Source: Liolophura sinensis (taxonomy: Eukaryota; Mollusca; Polyplacophora; Chitonida; Chitonidae). From it: DNA of 64,000 nt. The notes under the pieces are model-generated. The model was not told where the DNA came from. It saw only the letters and a program-made list of their open reading frames with translations, and did not search any database. Location: contig NC_088301.1 in assembly GCF_032854445.1 (NCBI RefSeq), positions 26,150,402 through 26,214,401 on the forward strand, given 5' to 3'. Both the position numbers and the translations under genes were made by a program. Shown piece after piece: positions 10,205 to 21,500 of this stretch (its first letter is position 1; every line of letters starts with the position of its first letter).

Positions 10205-12256
10205 CATGTGCTTTGATGGATGTGTACGGGGATATTAGTGAGACTCAGGTAATTGGAAGTTACCATCAGGTGAAGGCGTTCACATCTAGCAAAGGTAAGT
10301 GTTTCTCCCTTTAACCCTGGCCGCCTAGCTCTGCTAAGACCAACGGTTAAAGTGTCATCCTCTGATGAGATGGATCACCTGTCTACATTTCTTTGTACGC
10401 AGCTTGGATTAATCTGCTAATTATGCAGATCAAAAACGAGAGACCGGTACATTAACGATGTTAATCGGTGCATATTCACAGCCACATATTTCCGTGAGGT
10501 CTTTATATATATATATGTACTTACGGAAAACATTTGTGTTTTTTTTTTTATTCATTCTTTTTTCCCCAGCATAGCTGAATGCCTTTTGAACAAGAGCTGT
10601 AGAGCTGGTCAGGTTGTGAATGTGGATAAAATGTATTTAGATACACTTTGTTTTACGTATTTTCGGAGAGATTCCGAGAGATGTATTAATCTCAGAAAGG
10701 CGTTTTGAGATCTGTTTTGAAGATAGGACAATAATCGACAGTAAAAAAAGTTTCCCCACTAAAGTTTCCAAACGAGAAACGCTTTTTTTTTTTTTTTTTG
10801 TTGGATTGGTGGGGGACAAGTACAGTATATTATATCTAAAATATCGTTAAGGTTATTGGTAATCTGTATTGCTTCTCCTCAAATTTGGTTCTTGGTGAGA
10901 AAAGTAAAGAATCAAATTGGCAAAGATATTGATAATATGTGGATTACATCAGGGCAGGTGTTTATTTTACGTTTTGCATGACAATCTTGTAAAACAAAGT
11001 CTATTGATGCCCAATGGAAGATAATCCTGTTCGATAATAAGTGGTGTCAGTTTCACCTCTGATTTCCTGCTTAATTTCAGTTACGTTTCATGATCTGAGG
11101 TTCGGATTGTGAGTTAAATTTAGCGATGGGATTTCAAATACGTTGATTAATCTCTCCAATCTGACAAATATAACCTGTTGACTTTAACATCTGAGTACAC
11201 ACAGTTAGTACAACTGTGGTAAATGACTTAAAACTTTGTCTGTGACTATGCTGCTCAGTTTTGCAGAGTTCCTAATCTATGATGTGGGAAAGTTGTTTTG
11301 AAATTTATTTAAAAGTCTTTTTAGGATGTCCTTTTGGGGGAAAATTTAATTTTTAGCACTCAAAGGAAGATTTTGACATTTAATTTGCCTGTTAAAATGC
11401 TCTGTTTTTCTTTTTTTTAGGTGAATTTTAGGTTATTTACGGTAGCCAGCAAGCATACTGCGCAGGTAGTTTTAGACCAGTATGTGTATTAGAGGGTTAG
11501 TTCCTGCCCATTAGCTCTGATGAATGGAGGCTTTAGAGGACCAGCTTATGGGACTCCCTACCATCCCATTCATGCCCTGTTTGGCCAATGAAATTTGCTG
11601 GTTGTTTTGAGAAAGAGGCTTCTGAATTCTTTCAGGGCTCTCAGGGACTGTTAACCACAAGAAAGCGTGGGTGAGTGCCCCTTGGGGGGTATATCTCCTT
11701 AAGGGGCATATCTCACAGCGAGTGGCTTTGAAAGGTCCTGGCTCGCTTGCTCAGCATTTCAACCTCAATTTACCACTTGGTTCAGGGTCACTGCTACCCC
11801 ATTGTCCCTCAGAGGCTTATCCGGGCACGATCTAATGAAATAAAAGTACCTGGCTTGCCTCTCTCACCTGTGTAGACCGACGCTACTCGCACCACACCTC
11901 CCAGTTTGAACTGACCAATCCCCACCTTGTTAAGCATTGTGAATGAATCACCCCCCCCCCCCCCCCCCCCAACCATCCTTCCCCTTTTCCCAAATCAACC
12001 TGAGGAGCGTACTACATAACCTTCCGTTAGACACCCGGTTCAAGCTTTGCGAAGGACTGAAGTTGGAAAGTACACAGGAAGTCGCTAACCGCAAAATTTA
12101 CCCCCAATGTCTGGGCCCTTTATCCCCCTGGGTGTTGTTGAAATTCTCATCATAATTCTTACTTTTGCGGTCACCACAGATTTAATCGTCCATCGTATTT
12201 GTCAAAGAATACACTGCCTGAATGAAAATTGGGTGCAGAAATGTATTCTGCAACAT
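10205..12256. other. Non-coding stretch with 20-C run
   Basis: Contains AAAGGTAAGTG at about 10293, a match to a splice donor but without a supporting frame. There is a T-run near 10782 and an uninterrupted run of 20 C at 11951-11970. The 11440-11940 part is less AT-rich but has no convincing coding frame. No SINE seen. Confidence 0.5.
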
Positions 12257-12530
12257 GTCGTTAAAATGTATATGTGCTACGTGTCGTTAAAATGTATCTG
12301 TGCTACGTGTCGTTAAAATGATCTCTGCAACCTGTCGTTCAAATGATCTTTGTTACGTGTCGTTAAAATGATCTCTGCAACGTGTCGTTAAAATGATCTC
12401 TGCAACCTGTCGTTAAAATGATCTTTGTTACGTGTCGTTAAAATGATCTCTGCAACGTGTCGTTAAAATGATCTCTGCAACGTGTCGTTAAAATGATCTC
12501 TGCAACCTGTCGTTAAAATGATCTTGAGCT
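12257..12530 (+). repeat. 25-bp tandem repeat, about 11 copies
   Basis: The unit GTCGTTAAAATGATCTCTGC + AACGT starts at 12257, 12282, 12309, 12334, 12359 and onward with period 25 (one 27). Variants CTCTGCAACC and CTTTGTTACG alternate, which suggests local two-unit duplication. The array ends at CGTTAAAATGATCTTGAGC. Confidence 0.95.
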
Positions 12531-12605
12531 TTAGTCATCTAATTTCAAGAATTTATCGGATGCATTGCAAATTGTGCGTGATCCATTATTGTATTCATTT
12601 TATTG

Positions 12606-12800
12606 TACATTATGACTGTTGAAAATGGTTTAATCCTCTGTTACAAAAGTATTGATCGTGTATTATGAAGGTTTAAAGTTACTTATCCTACATTATGACT
12701 GTTGAAAATAATTAATCCTCTGTTACAAAAGTATTGATTGTATGTTATGAAGGTTTGAAGTTACTTATCCTACATTATGACTGTTTAAAATAAATTTTTG
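12606..12800 (+). repeat. 82-83-bp tandem duplication, about 2.3 copies
   Basis: TACATTATGACTGTTGAAAA recurs at 12606, 12689 and, truncated, 12771. The intervening CTCTGTTACAAAAGTATTGA and TTATGAAGGTTTAAAGTTAC are also shared. It lies directly after the 25-bp array with no shared sequence. Confidence 0.9.
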
Positions 12801-14319
12801 GCCAACAAAACGCATTTCTTCTTCAAAAACTTTAGGATAAGCGATCTCTGCAACGTGTCAGAAACTTATAAATGTAGAAAAAAAGGAACTTACTTAAAAG
12901 GAAACTTTTAAATGCAGAATAACCTAATAAGAACTTTAAGCTACCTGTACATGTTGTATCGCTCTGCAAACAGATGTTATCACATTTCTTTGCATTAGCG
13001 AATTGAATTGCCAAGGAGGGCTGTAATTATACATGAAAATAGTTTAAAATATTTCTGGGTTCATATGAACTTTTCTCATAAATAGAGGGGAGGGGTAACT
13101 GGAAGGTCATATATTATTATTATTATTATTATTAGTCTGTTTTTGTATTCATTCAACAAAAACATACTGTATATAAAAAATCTTTAAAAATAGGAAACAC
13201 TGTCATTAAAATTCATTCAAATTTTCATCCGCGGTAGGAAGTGTATTCTTCTTCATATTATCAGTTTTCAGGCTTGTAAAAAGATTTTCAAATCTCTTGT
13301 AATGAATGGGTGTAAAATTACCATTATCAGAGTATGAATTGAAGTGTATTGAATTTGGGCAGCAGTAGGAGAGCAGGATGTTTTTGTGATACGTTTGATG
13401 TTCAGCTTAGGCTCGATAGCGAATTGTCAGGAGACAGAATTAACCTCGGGATCTGCCTGTCACAAAAAGCGCCCATCTTTGTAGGACAGTATGGGGTCAG
13501 ATAGTGTATAGGTGTGGAGATTTCATTCATAACTACCCCCAAAAGAATGAGGGAAAGAGTTGCTAGCTACGGGGGACATGGTTGGGCAGCCGGAAATGCC
13601 AACAAAAGGGCTGCGAAAGTTTGATGGATTGTCAAGACTCTCTCTCTCTCGATCAAGTTTTAAGAAGAAAACTTTCCGGCTCATCTGCAAGGTTTTGTTG
13701 AACCTCTGCCCAGTTTTTGTTGTCGGAGACCACAAATTATTCCTCTTGTTATAAAAGCCGTGCAGAATCCACCTGAGCAACCTGTCGTCGCTCGTTAGCA
13801 CTTTAAAATACCTGAGTGACTGCCTCATTGCCTAGGCTGGGGTTATGAATGAGTATGCAGTACTGCAGGATGTTGTAGCTAACTGTCAAGCCCTTTCACC
13901 CGTGTCATCTCTCAGGCTAAGACCACTCCCACTTTCAACTGGCAAACAGTTTATTAGGGGATCATAAACTTTGTTTGAAATGCCTTTATTGGGCTATGGT
14001 TGTGAGGCTAGTGTACTAAAATTAGTTTAGCCCAAGGATGTTTTGACTCCTCCACTGATATCATGTGTCCCCATTCAATACATATTGAGCAGATCAGATG
14101 GACATTTCTCTGCAAAGAATCAACATAAACCCAAAGACAAAGCCCAAGGCATTTTGATGGCTTTCGCCTTTCAACTTTTGCATTATTCTGTGTTGAAACG
14201 GACTCCTGCTGATTGCATCCATTTATCTTCACGTTCAGCACTTGTTATGTAATGTTGAACACTATCATTTTGAAATATGGCATAAAACACATGCATATTA
14301 TTAAAAATGTATGGCATGT
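12801..14319. other. Non-coding stretch with (TTA)n
   Basis: Holds a short (TTA)n microsatellite at about 13113-13135. Overlapping opposite-strand frames at 13523-13828 (about 100 codons) show no domain and no codon signal that I can judge. No RNA gene seen. Confidence 0.5.
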
Positions 14320-14440
14320 GTTGCCAAAAGATGGACACTCGTTGCCAAAAGATGGACACTCGTTGCCAAAAGATGGACACTTGTTGCCAAAAGATGGACA
14401 CTCAGTGCCAAAAGATGGACACTCTCTGCTGAAGGATGAA
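14320..14440 (+). repeat. 21-bp tandem repeat, 6 copies
   Basis: The unit GTTGCCAAAAGATGGACACT + C starts at 14320, 14341, 14362, 14383 and 14404, with a diverged sixth copy at 14425. Because 21 is a multiple of 3 the array stays open on both strands, reading as repeats of LPKDGHS (+) and VSIFWQR (-). The + frame spans 14213-14515 (100 codons) but the flanks show no domain, so I treat it as a minisatellite. Confidence 0.95.
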
Positions 14441-14520
14441 AACCCGGGACCTGAATTACTTAGGCAGGGTGTATTTTACAGGTACATGTATAACCCAGTG
14501 CGGTACCCTTCCTGACAGGC

Positions 14521-14585
14521 ATGAATAACTAAACGATTAGGGTTTAACACCGCATTGGTAGTATTTCAGCCATATTGTAGTCAAA
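14521..14585 (-). mobile_element. SINE-E tail fragment (copy 1)
   Basis: ATGAATAACTAAACGATTAG, GGTTTAACACCGCATTGG and TATTTCAGCCATATTG match fragments at 34155, 42570 and 52063. The order and spacing of the GTTTAACRCCG / TATTTCA / ATAT words copy those of the SINE-A tail. It is probably a different SINE sharing the same 3' domain. Only this short piece is recognisable. Confidence 0.5.
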
Positions 14586-15290
14586 AACATGGTAGAACCA
14601 TGAAAACCTTCTATCCAAGATTGCAAGATTGCTAACATGTAGGTTACAATATAGATACCCTTTGATCATCATCCTTAGGAGATTTGACCATGTGTGGGGT
14701 CACTGTCCCCAGGGTGCTGTATTAACAACCAGTTTGTACAGATGACCTTGTGTAATGTTACAGTGACTGACAGGGAGTCCACCAACCAGTGAATGAATTG
14801 GCTCTAATGACTGACATGTGACAGTGATGTCTATTGCAGTTACAGCAACACTTGGCTGGGTACAAGGCATGAATGAAAACCACTCTCAGTATACGTTGAT
14901 CTGAAACTGCTGATTGAAGCAGTTCTTGTAACATTGTTTCAAATGTTACCTGACATACAGTCTATGTTGTATCTTGCATGGAAAAAATTGGTTACGAAGT
15001 CACCTCTTGGCCACAGTTCTTCAGAGTAAAACAATTTCCATAAATTTGAAGTAGTAATAAAACCTTGTTTAATAAGATTAATGATATTTTAGTCAATGAG
15101 ATAGTTATTACAGATCAGTCGTCTTGTTTATTACAAAGAACATGATCCACTTTCATTATTACATGTGTATTAACTTGTACATTGCATAGTAATATTATAT
15201 TGACTTGTTTTAAAATATTTTAAAACGTACCTTTAATAAGGTACATAGGGGAGATACAGAAACTTGTGAGGAAGTGTGTTGAAGTTGCAT
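14586..15290. other. Non-coding stretch
   Basis: No feature recognised. Confidence 0.5.
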
Positions 15291-15597
15291 TGTGTTTTGC
15301 ATTGTGGTCAGGCATTAACATTTCTATACATTCATTGTGCTCAGGCATTAACATTTCTATACATTCGTTGTGGTCAGGCATTAATACTTTTATACCTTCA
15401 TTGTGGTCAGGCATTAACACTTCTATACATTCAATGTGGTCAGGCATTAACATTTCTATACATTCATTGTGGTCAGGCATGAACACTTGTATACCTTCAT
15501 TGTGGTCAGGCATTAACACTATATCTTCATCGTGGTCAGGCATTAACACTTCTATACCTTCGTTGTGGTCAGGCATTAACATTTCTGTACCTTGTTT
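15291..15597 (+). repeat. 33-bp minisatellite, about 9 copies, open in several frames
   Basis: The unit GTGGTCAGGCATTAACATTT + CTATACATTCATT starts at 15304 and 15337 and continues to about 15597. Period 33 equals 11 codons, and the one shorter unit near 15515 loses a multiple of 3 bases. The + frame 15266-15733 (155 codons, WSGINISIHSL repeats) and the - frame 15220-15582 (120 codons, MPDHNECIEML repeats) therefore both stay open. I see no domain, signal peptide or splice context, so I call it a repeat. Confidence 0.93.
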
Positions 15598-15697
15598 TGG
15601 TCACAGTTATTGTATATGTACGCGTGTGTCTATTTGTCGGGACACAGTTATTGTACATGGGACACGTGTATCTATTGGTTGGGACACAGTTATTTCT
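15598..15697 (+). repeat. 41-42-bp tandem repeat, about 2.4 copies
   Basis: CACAGTTATTGTA recurs at 15602, 15643 and (truncated) 15685, with GACACGTGTATCTATTGGT-like blocks between. It directly follows the 33-bp array. Confidence 0.85.
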
Positions 15698-15746
15698 CTG
15701 TTTTTATTCTCACTAGGACTTGATTACTGGTGATTTGATATAACCT

Positions 15747-15776
15747 CCCCCCCCCCCCCCCCCCGCCCCACCCCCC
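15747..15776. repeat. Poly-C tract
   Basis: A run of about 18 C followed by GCCCCACCCCCC. On the minus strand it is a G-run able to form a G-quadruplex. Such tracts recur across this window, at 11951, 25873, 41207, 43291, 49734, 51721 and 63433. Confidence 0.9.
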
Positions 15777-15978
15777 TACAACATTGGAGGAAGCGGTTCA
15801 CCTTACCTTATCCCAAGCGCACCATGAAACTAAATACATATTATGACACTGTACACCCAGCTTGTGGCACTGATAAAGTTGTAACCATATAAAAACTGAA
15901 GCGTTGCTGAAATATTAATGCTTTGGCCTTCCATGGGTTTAGTTACCATTCTTTTCATATCATCAGCTAGGCTGTTTA

Positions 15979-16010
15979 GGGGGGGTGGGGGGGGGGGTGG
16001 GGGGGAGAGG
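15979..16010 (+). repeat. Poly-G tract, G-quadruplex candidate
   Basis: GGGGGGG-T-GGGGGGGGGGG-T-GGGGGGG-type run, opposite in strand to the C tract 200 bp upstream. The two could pair intramolecularly. Confidence 0.9.
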
Positions 16011-17440
16011 AAAGGGATGATACATGGATACCAGATAAATAACTTGTCCAGGCTATCAGTTTCTCCTGCAGTAATTTGGCTGGCATGTAGATGTACAAGA
16101 TAGCCTTGTTGTTGTCCTGTAGGTCTAGCCAGGAGGGCAAATGTTTAGATGATCAGTAGGAGATAAGACTGGGTTTGAAGGCCTTGTAAATCTCCCAGCA
16201 CAGATCTAACCCTTTATGCTGTGGGTGATCTAGGTGACCAGATGATTCCACATCAACAGGGTGCCCTTTTCAGAATCCATGCATGTAATATTCATACAAA
16301 AAGGGCAAAATTTAACCCGTCTGATTGCCCTGCATGGTGTTGACATGACATTTTGAGGAATAGCTGGAACATGTGTACATATTTTAGGGAATATTGGCTT
16401 GAAGCAAATCAAAAAAAAATACTGGTAACAGATTTGACTTTCTTTTTTTTTTTTTGTTTGGTTTATTCAAACTACATTGTACTGTACTAGTAACATTTTG
16501 AACAGACATATTTTTGATCAAAAGAAAGGAATTTCCATCAATAGTTTTCTCGTTGATTTTAAATGAATGGTTGCATAAAGTTTTATTTACTACGACAGGA
16601 CGTATGCAAATGAATGTAAGCTTAAAAAAATTAACAGTTTGACTAAGAAATATATGTGCCCAGATTGTCAAATTGAACCTGTGGACATCGACAGCTGCAA
16701 GCAGACGAGGTGGTGAAACAAAATGGGAGCGTATAGGGAAATGAACAATATTGGATGATATTTGGAGAAGTACAGTTGGTAATAACCAGAAATTATAGTA
16801 TGTAAGAGATCAGAATGGTGTGCATAGCATATATATATATTATGGACGTCAGCAAAGCCTGGATTTGGACTTATGGGGCTGTGAATCATTAACTCCCTTA
16901 TTATTTAGACAACGTTTTCACCTTCGTATGTGAGCGAGTAAGTGTGTTGACTAAGACGCCAAATGCCCGGATGTCTGCGATCTGAGAAAGAGAGGAAAGT
17001 AATATGTATACTCAAGTGTGAGGATAATCGGAAACAGTGACACCTCCCCCTGCACCCACCCCCACTGGGCCACACATGCCCAAACACAATACCAACACTC
17101 TTCTAAGCTAATGATGAATGACCCCAAGCTGGGATATAGCGGTTTCACAATTTGGGAATAGGTCCTTGAACCCATGCTCAGTGAAGTGGAACAGAGTGAA
17201 GCTGTCACTCTCACAGGGCCATTCCTCTCCAGAATTAATTCCCTGGTCACCCTGCCCAAGATAAGGTAGAAGATAGAGAAAAGAGCAGAAGAACACATGT
17301 CTGGCATTTACATAGTTCTGTTCTATAACTTATATCCCAGGGGGCGTTTGACATCATTAGCTGGGTGGGGAAATACTGTAGATATTCTAGTGTGTCACAT
17401 TTTATGCTATAATATGATGCTATAATACTTGAGAAGCACA
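16011..17440. other. Non-coding stretch
   Basis: Several overlapping minus-strand frames at 16905-17453, up to 118 codons, with no recognisable motif. A T-run lies at 16445-16455. No SINE or tandem array seen. Confidence 0.5.
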
Positions 17441-17592
17441 AGACTCTCACCAATGCACTCGCTTTGGATGGTTGTGAGTTTCCCTGCTGGCTCTGCCTGG
17501 TTTCTCGCCATTATAACACTGATCACTGTTGTAATAAGTGAAATATTTTTGGACTAAGGCATTAAATTCCAATCGAATAAATCAAGAAATAA
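17441..17592 (+). mobile_element. SINE-A copy 5, old and degenerate
   Basis: Recognisable words in the right order: CTCTCACCAATGCACTCGCT, GGATGGTTGTGAGTTTCC, GGCTCTGCCTGGTTTC, AAGTGAAATATTTTTGGACT and CCAATCGAATAAATCAAG. Many substitutions and an internal deletion between the AATGC and GGATGG blocks indicate an old copy. No target-site duplication visible. Confidence 0.75.
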
Positions 17593-17704
17593 CTAATGCA
17601 GTGATGCAGCAGAAAAGGATCCCAGTCAGGTTCATGTCAGTATTTTTCTCCTTAATGAAACCACACTATCTTCATGTACATGTATTTTCCAAGAATGGTT
17701 TCTG

Positions 17705-17822
17705 TATATTATTATATATTACATATTATATATTATCTATATATTACATATTATATATTATCTGTATATTACATATATATTATCTGTTATATATTATCTG
17801 TTATATATTATCTGTGTATTAG
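17705..17822 (+). repeat. AT-rich minisatellite (TATTATATATTATCTG type)
   Basis: Irregular repeats of TATATTACATATTATATATT and TATCTGTTATATATTATCTG, period roughly 15-35 bp. The ILY-rich frame across it is an artefact. Confidence 0.85.
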
Positions 17823-17825
17823 TTT

Positions 17826-17870
17826 ATAGCATCTCGCTGGCTCAGTGGTAAAAGCAATACCACTGGATGG
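17826..17870 (+). other. tRNA-like A-box segment
   Basis: CTCGCTGGCTCAGTGGTAAA followed by AGCAATACCACTGG resembles a tRNA D-arm with a Pol III A-box (TGGCTCAGTGG). No B-box or complete cloverleaf follows, so it may be the head of a decayed SINE rather than a tRNA gene. Confidence 0.3.
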
Positions 17871-18085
17871 AAACCAAACTTCCAAAGAGACTTAACCAGA
17901 GATTTTTGGCAAAAAATCAGTATTTGCTAATCAAATAGTTTTCTGGATTTACGAAGAATAACTCTAAGAATATTGCCTTTCAGTAAATGTCACACTTACA
18001 CCTGTGTTATTTGGATTCTTGGTGTTCTAAAGTTTAATAAAGTTCTAGTTTGACCAACTTTATGAATTTTAGGAGCTTTATTACC

Positions 18086-18344
18086 ACTCTTGAAGGGTGG
18101 GGGCCTCGGTGGCTCAGTTGGTTAGCGCGCTAGCATAGCGTGATGACCCAGGCGCCTCTCACCAATGCAGTTGCTGTGATTTCATGTCCAGATCCTGTGG
18201 GAAGGTCTGTCATCAACCTGCAGATGGTCGTGGGTTTCACCCCTGCTCTGCCCGGTTTCCACCCACCATAATGCTTCCCGCCATCATATAAGTGAAATAT
18301 TCTTGAGTACAGCGTAAAAGCCCAATCAAACAACTCTTGAAGGG
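18086..18344 (+). mobile_element. SINE-A copy 6, full length with tRNA-like head and 12-bp TSD
   Basis: The element at 18098-18332 begins GGGGGCCTCGGTGGCTCAGT + TGGTTAGCGCGCTAGC, a tRNA-like head with a perfect A-box (TGGCTCAGTTGG). A decayed B-box (GATTTCATGTCC) follows, then the family body (GGTCTGTCATCAACCTGCAG, GGTCGTGGGTTTCACCC) and the tail GCGTAAAAGCCCAATCAAAC without the AAAT run. ACTCTTGAAGGG flanks it exactly at 18086-18097 and 18333-18344. It is one of the three copies here that best define the whole family (with 38835-39111 and 43033-43310). Confidence 0.95.
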
Positions 18345-20010
18345 CAACACCACAAACTACATTTACATACATAATCATTTCTTGGGGATCAAAAGATCAT
18401 TTCATGCACATACATCACGGAAAACTGGGGAGAATGATCTGGTTCAAAAGAATTAGAAGAATTCAGGTAGTTGTTAGACAAGGCGGAAGATGTGTGTGTC
18501 AGGCCGGCCTGATTTGTCAGTGTCAGAGGAGGTTTGCTGGAGAGTTTGATTGATGCAGGATCCCTCATAAGGATTAGACCAGTCCGTGATGGATGGGTGA
18601 TGTCCAGTGACAGACTGGACACAGGTCAATCTGCAATTAACCAGAGTTCTGAGATCGTTCAGAATTTTGCCCCGGTCAAAAATGTTTCTTGTATTCTTTT
18701 TGCAACCAGTGCTGGAATATCATACCTGCCACTGTTAACTGTTAACTTAGATTTAGGTAGTACTCTCTCCCAATTCAGCTCAAGAATGTTAACGAATAAA
18801 AACCAGACTGGCTAGTCAGCACATTTATAAAGTGGCTGTTTATTGATCATTTGTCAACAAGGTGTATCTTCACTTATCAGTCAATTTCTCACAATTCTGT
18901 TTAGCTACCTAGGGTCATATATTGTGAATAATGTCGGCCATCAGTTACAAAATTAACATGATTTATTGAAGTGTAGAGTTCCATATGGTTTGAACTCTTT
19001 CCAAAGACGAAAAAGAAAGAGTAGGAAAGATCATACTTGTTTGTGTTGGTGAAATATTTGTATTTCTTGAGAAATGTATATACATGTGTATACACATTAT
19101 AAAACAAAACGTATTAGCTGAATAATAGTGTATTTTTTCAGTTGAGTGCGAAGCCCCGTTATATTATGTAAAGAAAGATTAATAAGTACATAGAAATTCA
19201 CTGCATGGTGCTACATTGTCAATATCCACCTTCAGTGTGCATGCCAGCAATGTGCTGTCTTGTCTGGTAGATTCTTGGGTAGCTTTGTTTTTGTACGGCT
19301 GTCTTCACTTGAAGAGAACATCTGTCCAGGAAAAACAATGCTCTTGTTTGACAGACCAAACACAATTTCGGGTTAACGATCCTCGTTAATTATTCATCAA
19401 AGTCAATTAGTGATGCGAGTCAGATGAGAATCTTAACTGCCTCTACAGGCAAACAACATCACTTCGCCTCGAAAAACGAACCCAATATTCCTTTGTTTTC
19501 TGTAGAGGGTGATGTTCTAGACTTTTCCAGTAGCAATGTGCATTGGAAGTCTGTTGTCTTGGCAACAGCAGTAGCAAGCAGCAGCAGGTTCTAGCATCCC
19601 ATTGTTTCTCACATTGTCCAGAATCTGCGGGCAGAGACTCGTGTTAATTTGTAGTTAAATTTGAGACATTGGGATTTCAGTCAGTCTGGATTTTACGCCT
19701 AATCTATTTCAGCGAAACATGATCTGTGTGGACAAATCCCATTTTTTTATTGTCATTTACAGAATTTACTCAGTCAGACATGAATAGCAGAACAGCATAA
19801 TTGCGTTTTTTGCAAGGGAAAGAAATGAACAAATCCGTATGATTTGTGCAAACATCTGTTTTTCCACATCGTTGTGTTTGACATAACTTTTAATAGTGTG
19901 CGACCTGTCGATTTCAATTGAATGAGCCCTAAATATTCTTTTCATTCTTTTCAAATATTTATAGGGTTTCCCTGTGAGATTTATTCTTGGAAGACTTGTG
20001 GTGAACACAT
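18345..20010. other. Non-coding stretch
   Basis: No SINE, array or recognisable exon. Frames are under 95 codons. Between 19380 and 19620 the DNA is less AT-rich, with repeated GCAGCAGCAG-type words at about 19570. Confidence 0.5.
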
Positions 20011-20245
20011 GGACTCCATTTCTGACTCTGAGGGAACACCAGTACTCCAGTTCTGACTCTGAGGGAAACACAACTACTCCAGTTCTGACTCTGAGGGAAC
20101 ACAACTACTCCAGTTCTGACTCTGAGGGGAACACCAGTACTCCAGTTCTGACTCTGAGGGAACACCAGTACTCCAGTTCTGACTCTGAGGGAACACAACT
20201 ACTCCAGTTCTGACTCTGAGGGGAACACCAGTACTCCAGTTCTTA
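20011..20245 (+). repeat. 31/32-bp minisatellite, about 7.5 copies
   Basis: CTCCAGTTCTGACTCTGAGG + GAACACCAGTA (or AAACACAACTA). CTCCAG starts at 20045, 20077, 20108, 20140, 20171, 20202 and 20234, alternating 31 and 32 bp. Because unit length is not a multiple of 3, the Ser-rich frames on both strands shift at each unit. That argues against coding. Confidence 0.95.
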
Positions 20246-20937
20246 TGGAACACAGCCTGACTGAAGCTAAGGACTCCGGTTCTTATATTTGACGAAGACA
20301 AGAATTGCAATTTTCTGAGTGAGGATTGTGACTGGATATGTTGATGTGACCGGTTACAGAAACAAACCTGATAGCTGATTTGGTCCTACCATGTGACAAC
20401 TAAACGCTTCAACAATCGACTGCAAATGCTATCCTGTATTAACTGTCCTGATTTTACAAAGTGAAAACTGGTAACTTCAATGATCAATGACCAAAGTACT
20501 TCAGGAAGGTGACAGTCATACCCTACTTTGAAGTGATGAGCCTACAAGTACTCATTTGAAACATGTTGTCGAAGGATGTTACTTTTCCCCACAAAAACCA
20601 GAATGTTCCACTGAAGGTTGCCATGGAAAACTTCGTGTCCTTTGAAGTTGTGGTGGGTACTGGTAATAACTAACATTCAGAGAAATTGATCTATGGAAGA
20701 TGCATCTTATTCAGTAAGGATAGATTATATTTAATGTATTTTCAGGCCAAACCCTTGTCCATTAACTGTTAGACCTTATTTGTACTTGTGAGGATTTATA
20801 ATTGTTTGTTGTCTCCGATAATAATGTATGTGTTATCAAATCGTGAAAGCGTTTTGACGGCCCATCAGTGGCAGATATAGCACCATAGTGCAAAGCTTAA
20901 ATATACATGTAAATACATAAATAAAATTCATGTTCCC
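20246..20937. other. Non-coding stretch
   Basis: No feature recognised. Confidence 0.5.
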
Positions 20938-21198
20938 AGTGCAATCTTAGCGCTTGCAATCTTAGTGCTTCCCCTGCTTGGCAATCTTGGTATTTTTACA
21001 CTTGGAAATTTAGGTACTTTTAAACTTTGCAATCTTGGTGTTTCCAAACTTGGTAATCTTGCTAATGCCAATTTTGGGACTTGCCCTGCTTGGCAATCTT
21101 GAGACTTCCAAGCTTCATAATCTTGCTAATGCCCATCTTTTCACTTCTGCAAATGGCATTCTTGGTAGCTCTCTACATGGTAATGTTGGTGATGGTAA
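20938..21198 (+). repeat. Degenerate ~30-bp minisatellite, left half
   Basis: Irregular copies of CTTGGCAATCTTGGTA - TTTCCACA (for example at 20945, 20981, 21037, 21089). The same words resume at 21421-21495 after a SINE, so one ancient array has been split by the insertion. Confidence 0.75.
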
Positions 21199-21420
21199 GA
21201 GGCCTCAGTGACCAAGGGGTTAGCATGCTAGCAGAGCACAACAACTCAAAAGCCTCACACTTATGCGGTCGCTGTGAGTTCAGTGGAACTCCAGCGAAAT
21301 GCTGGCTTCCCTTCCTGTAGTACACAGGAAGGTCTGCAACCTGCAGACATCGTGGGTTCCCTTTGTTTCCTCTCACCATGATGCTGGCTGGTGTTGTTAA
21401 GGTGAAATAACTTGATACGC
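21199..21420 (+). mobile_element. SINE-A copy 7, near full length, diverged
   Basis: Head AGAGGCCTCAGTGACCAAGG + GGTTAGCATGCTAGC retains the tRNA-like frame. GGTCGCTGTGAGTTCAGTGG keeps most of the B-box (GAGTTCAAGTCC in better copies). The body has AGGAAGGTCTGCAACCTGCA and CTCACCATGATGCTGGCTGG. The tail is cut at GGTGAAATAACTTGATACG. It sits inside the degenerate 30-bp array. Minus-strand frames over it (up to 153 codons) are shadows. Confidence 0.85.
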
Positions 21421-21500
21421 TGCCATCTTGGTAAAAGCATTCTTGACACTACCACACTTGATATGCTGCAGTCTTGGTAATGGCAATCTTTACCCTTCCA
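21421..21500 (+). repeat. Degenerate ~30-bp minisatellite, right half
   Basis: CTGCCATCTTGGTAAAAGCA, CACTACCACACTTGATATGC and GTCTTGGTAATGGCAATC continue the array broken at 21198. Confidence 0.65.

Noticed and set aside
10290-10305. AAAGGTAAGTG as exon end
   Set aside because: Donor consensus without an open frame or start upstream; such matches are frequent.
18099-18175. Genuine tRNA gene
   Set aside because: A-box is intact but the B-box is decayed, no acceptor stem, and it is the head of a SINE with TSDs.
19959-20310. Ser/Val-rich repetitive frames on both strands
   Set aside because: The 31/32-bp units shift frame at each copy; minisatellite artefact.
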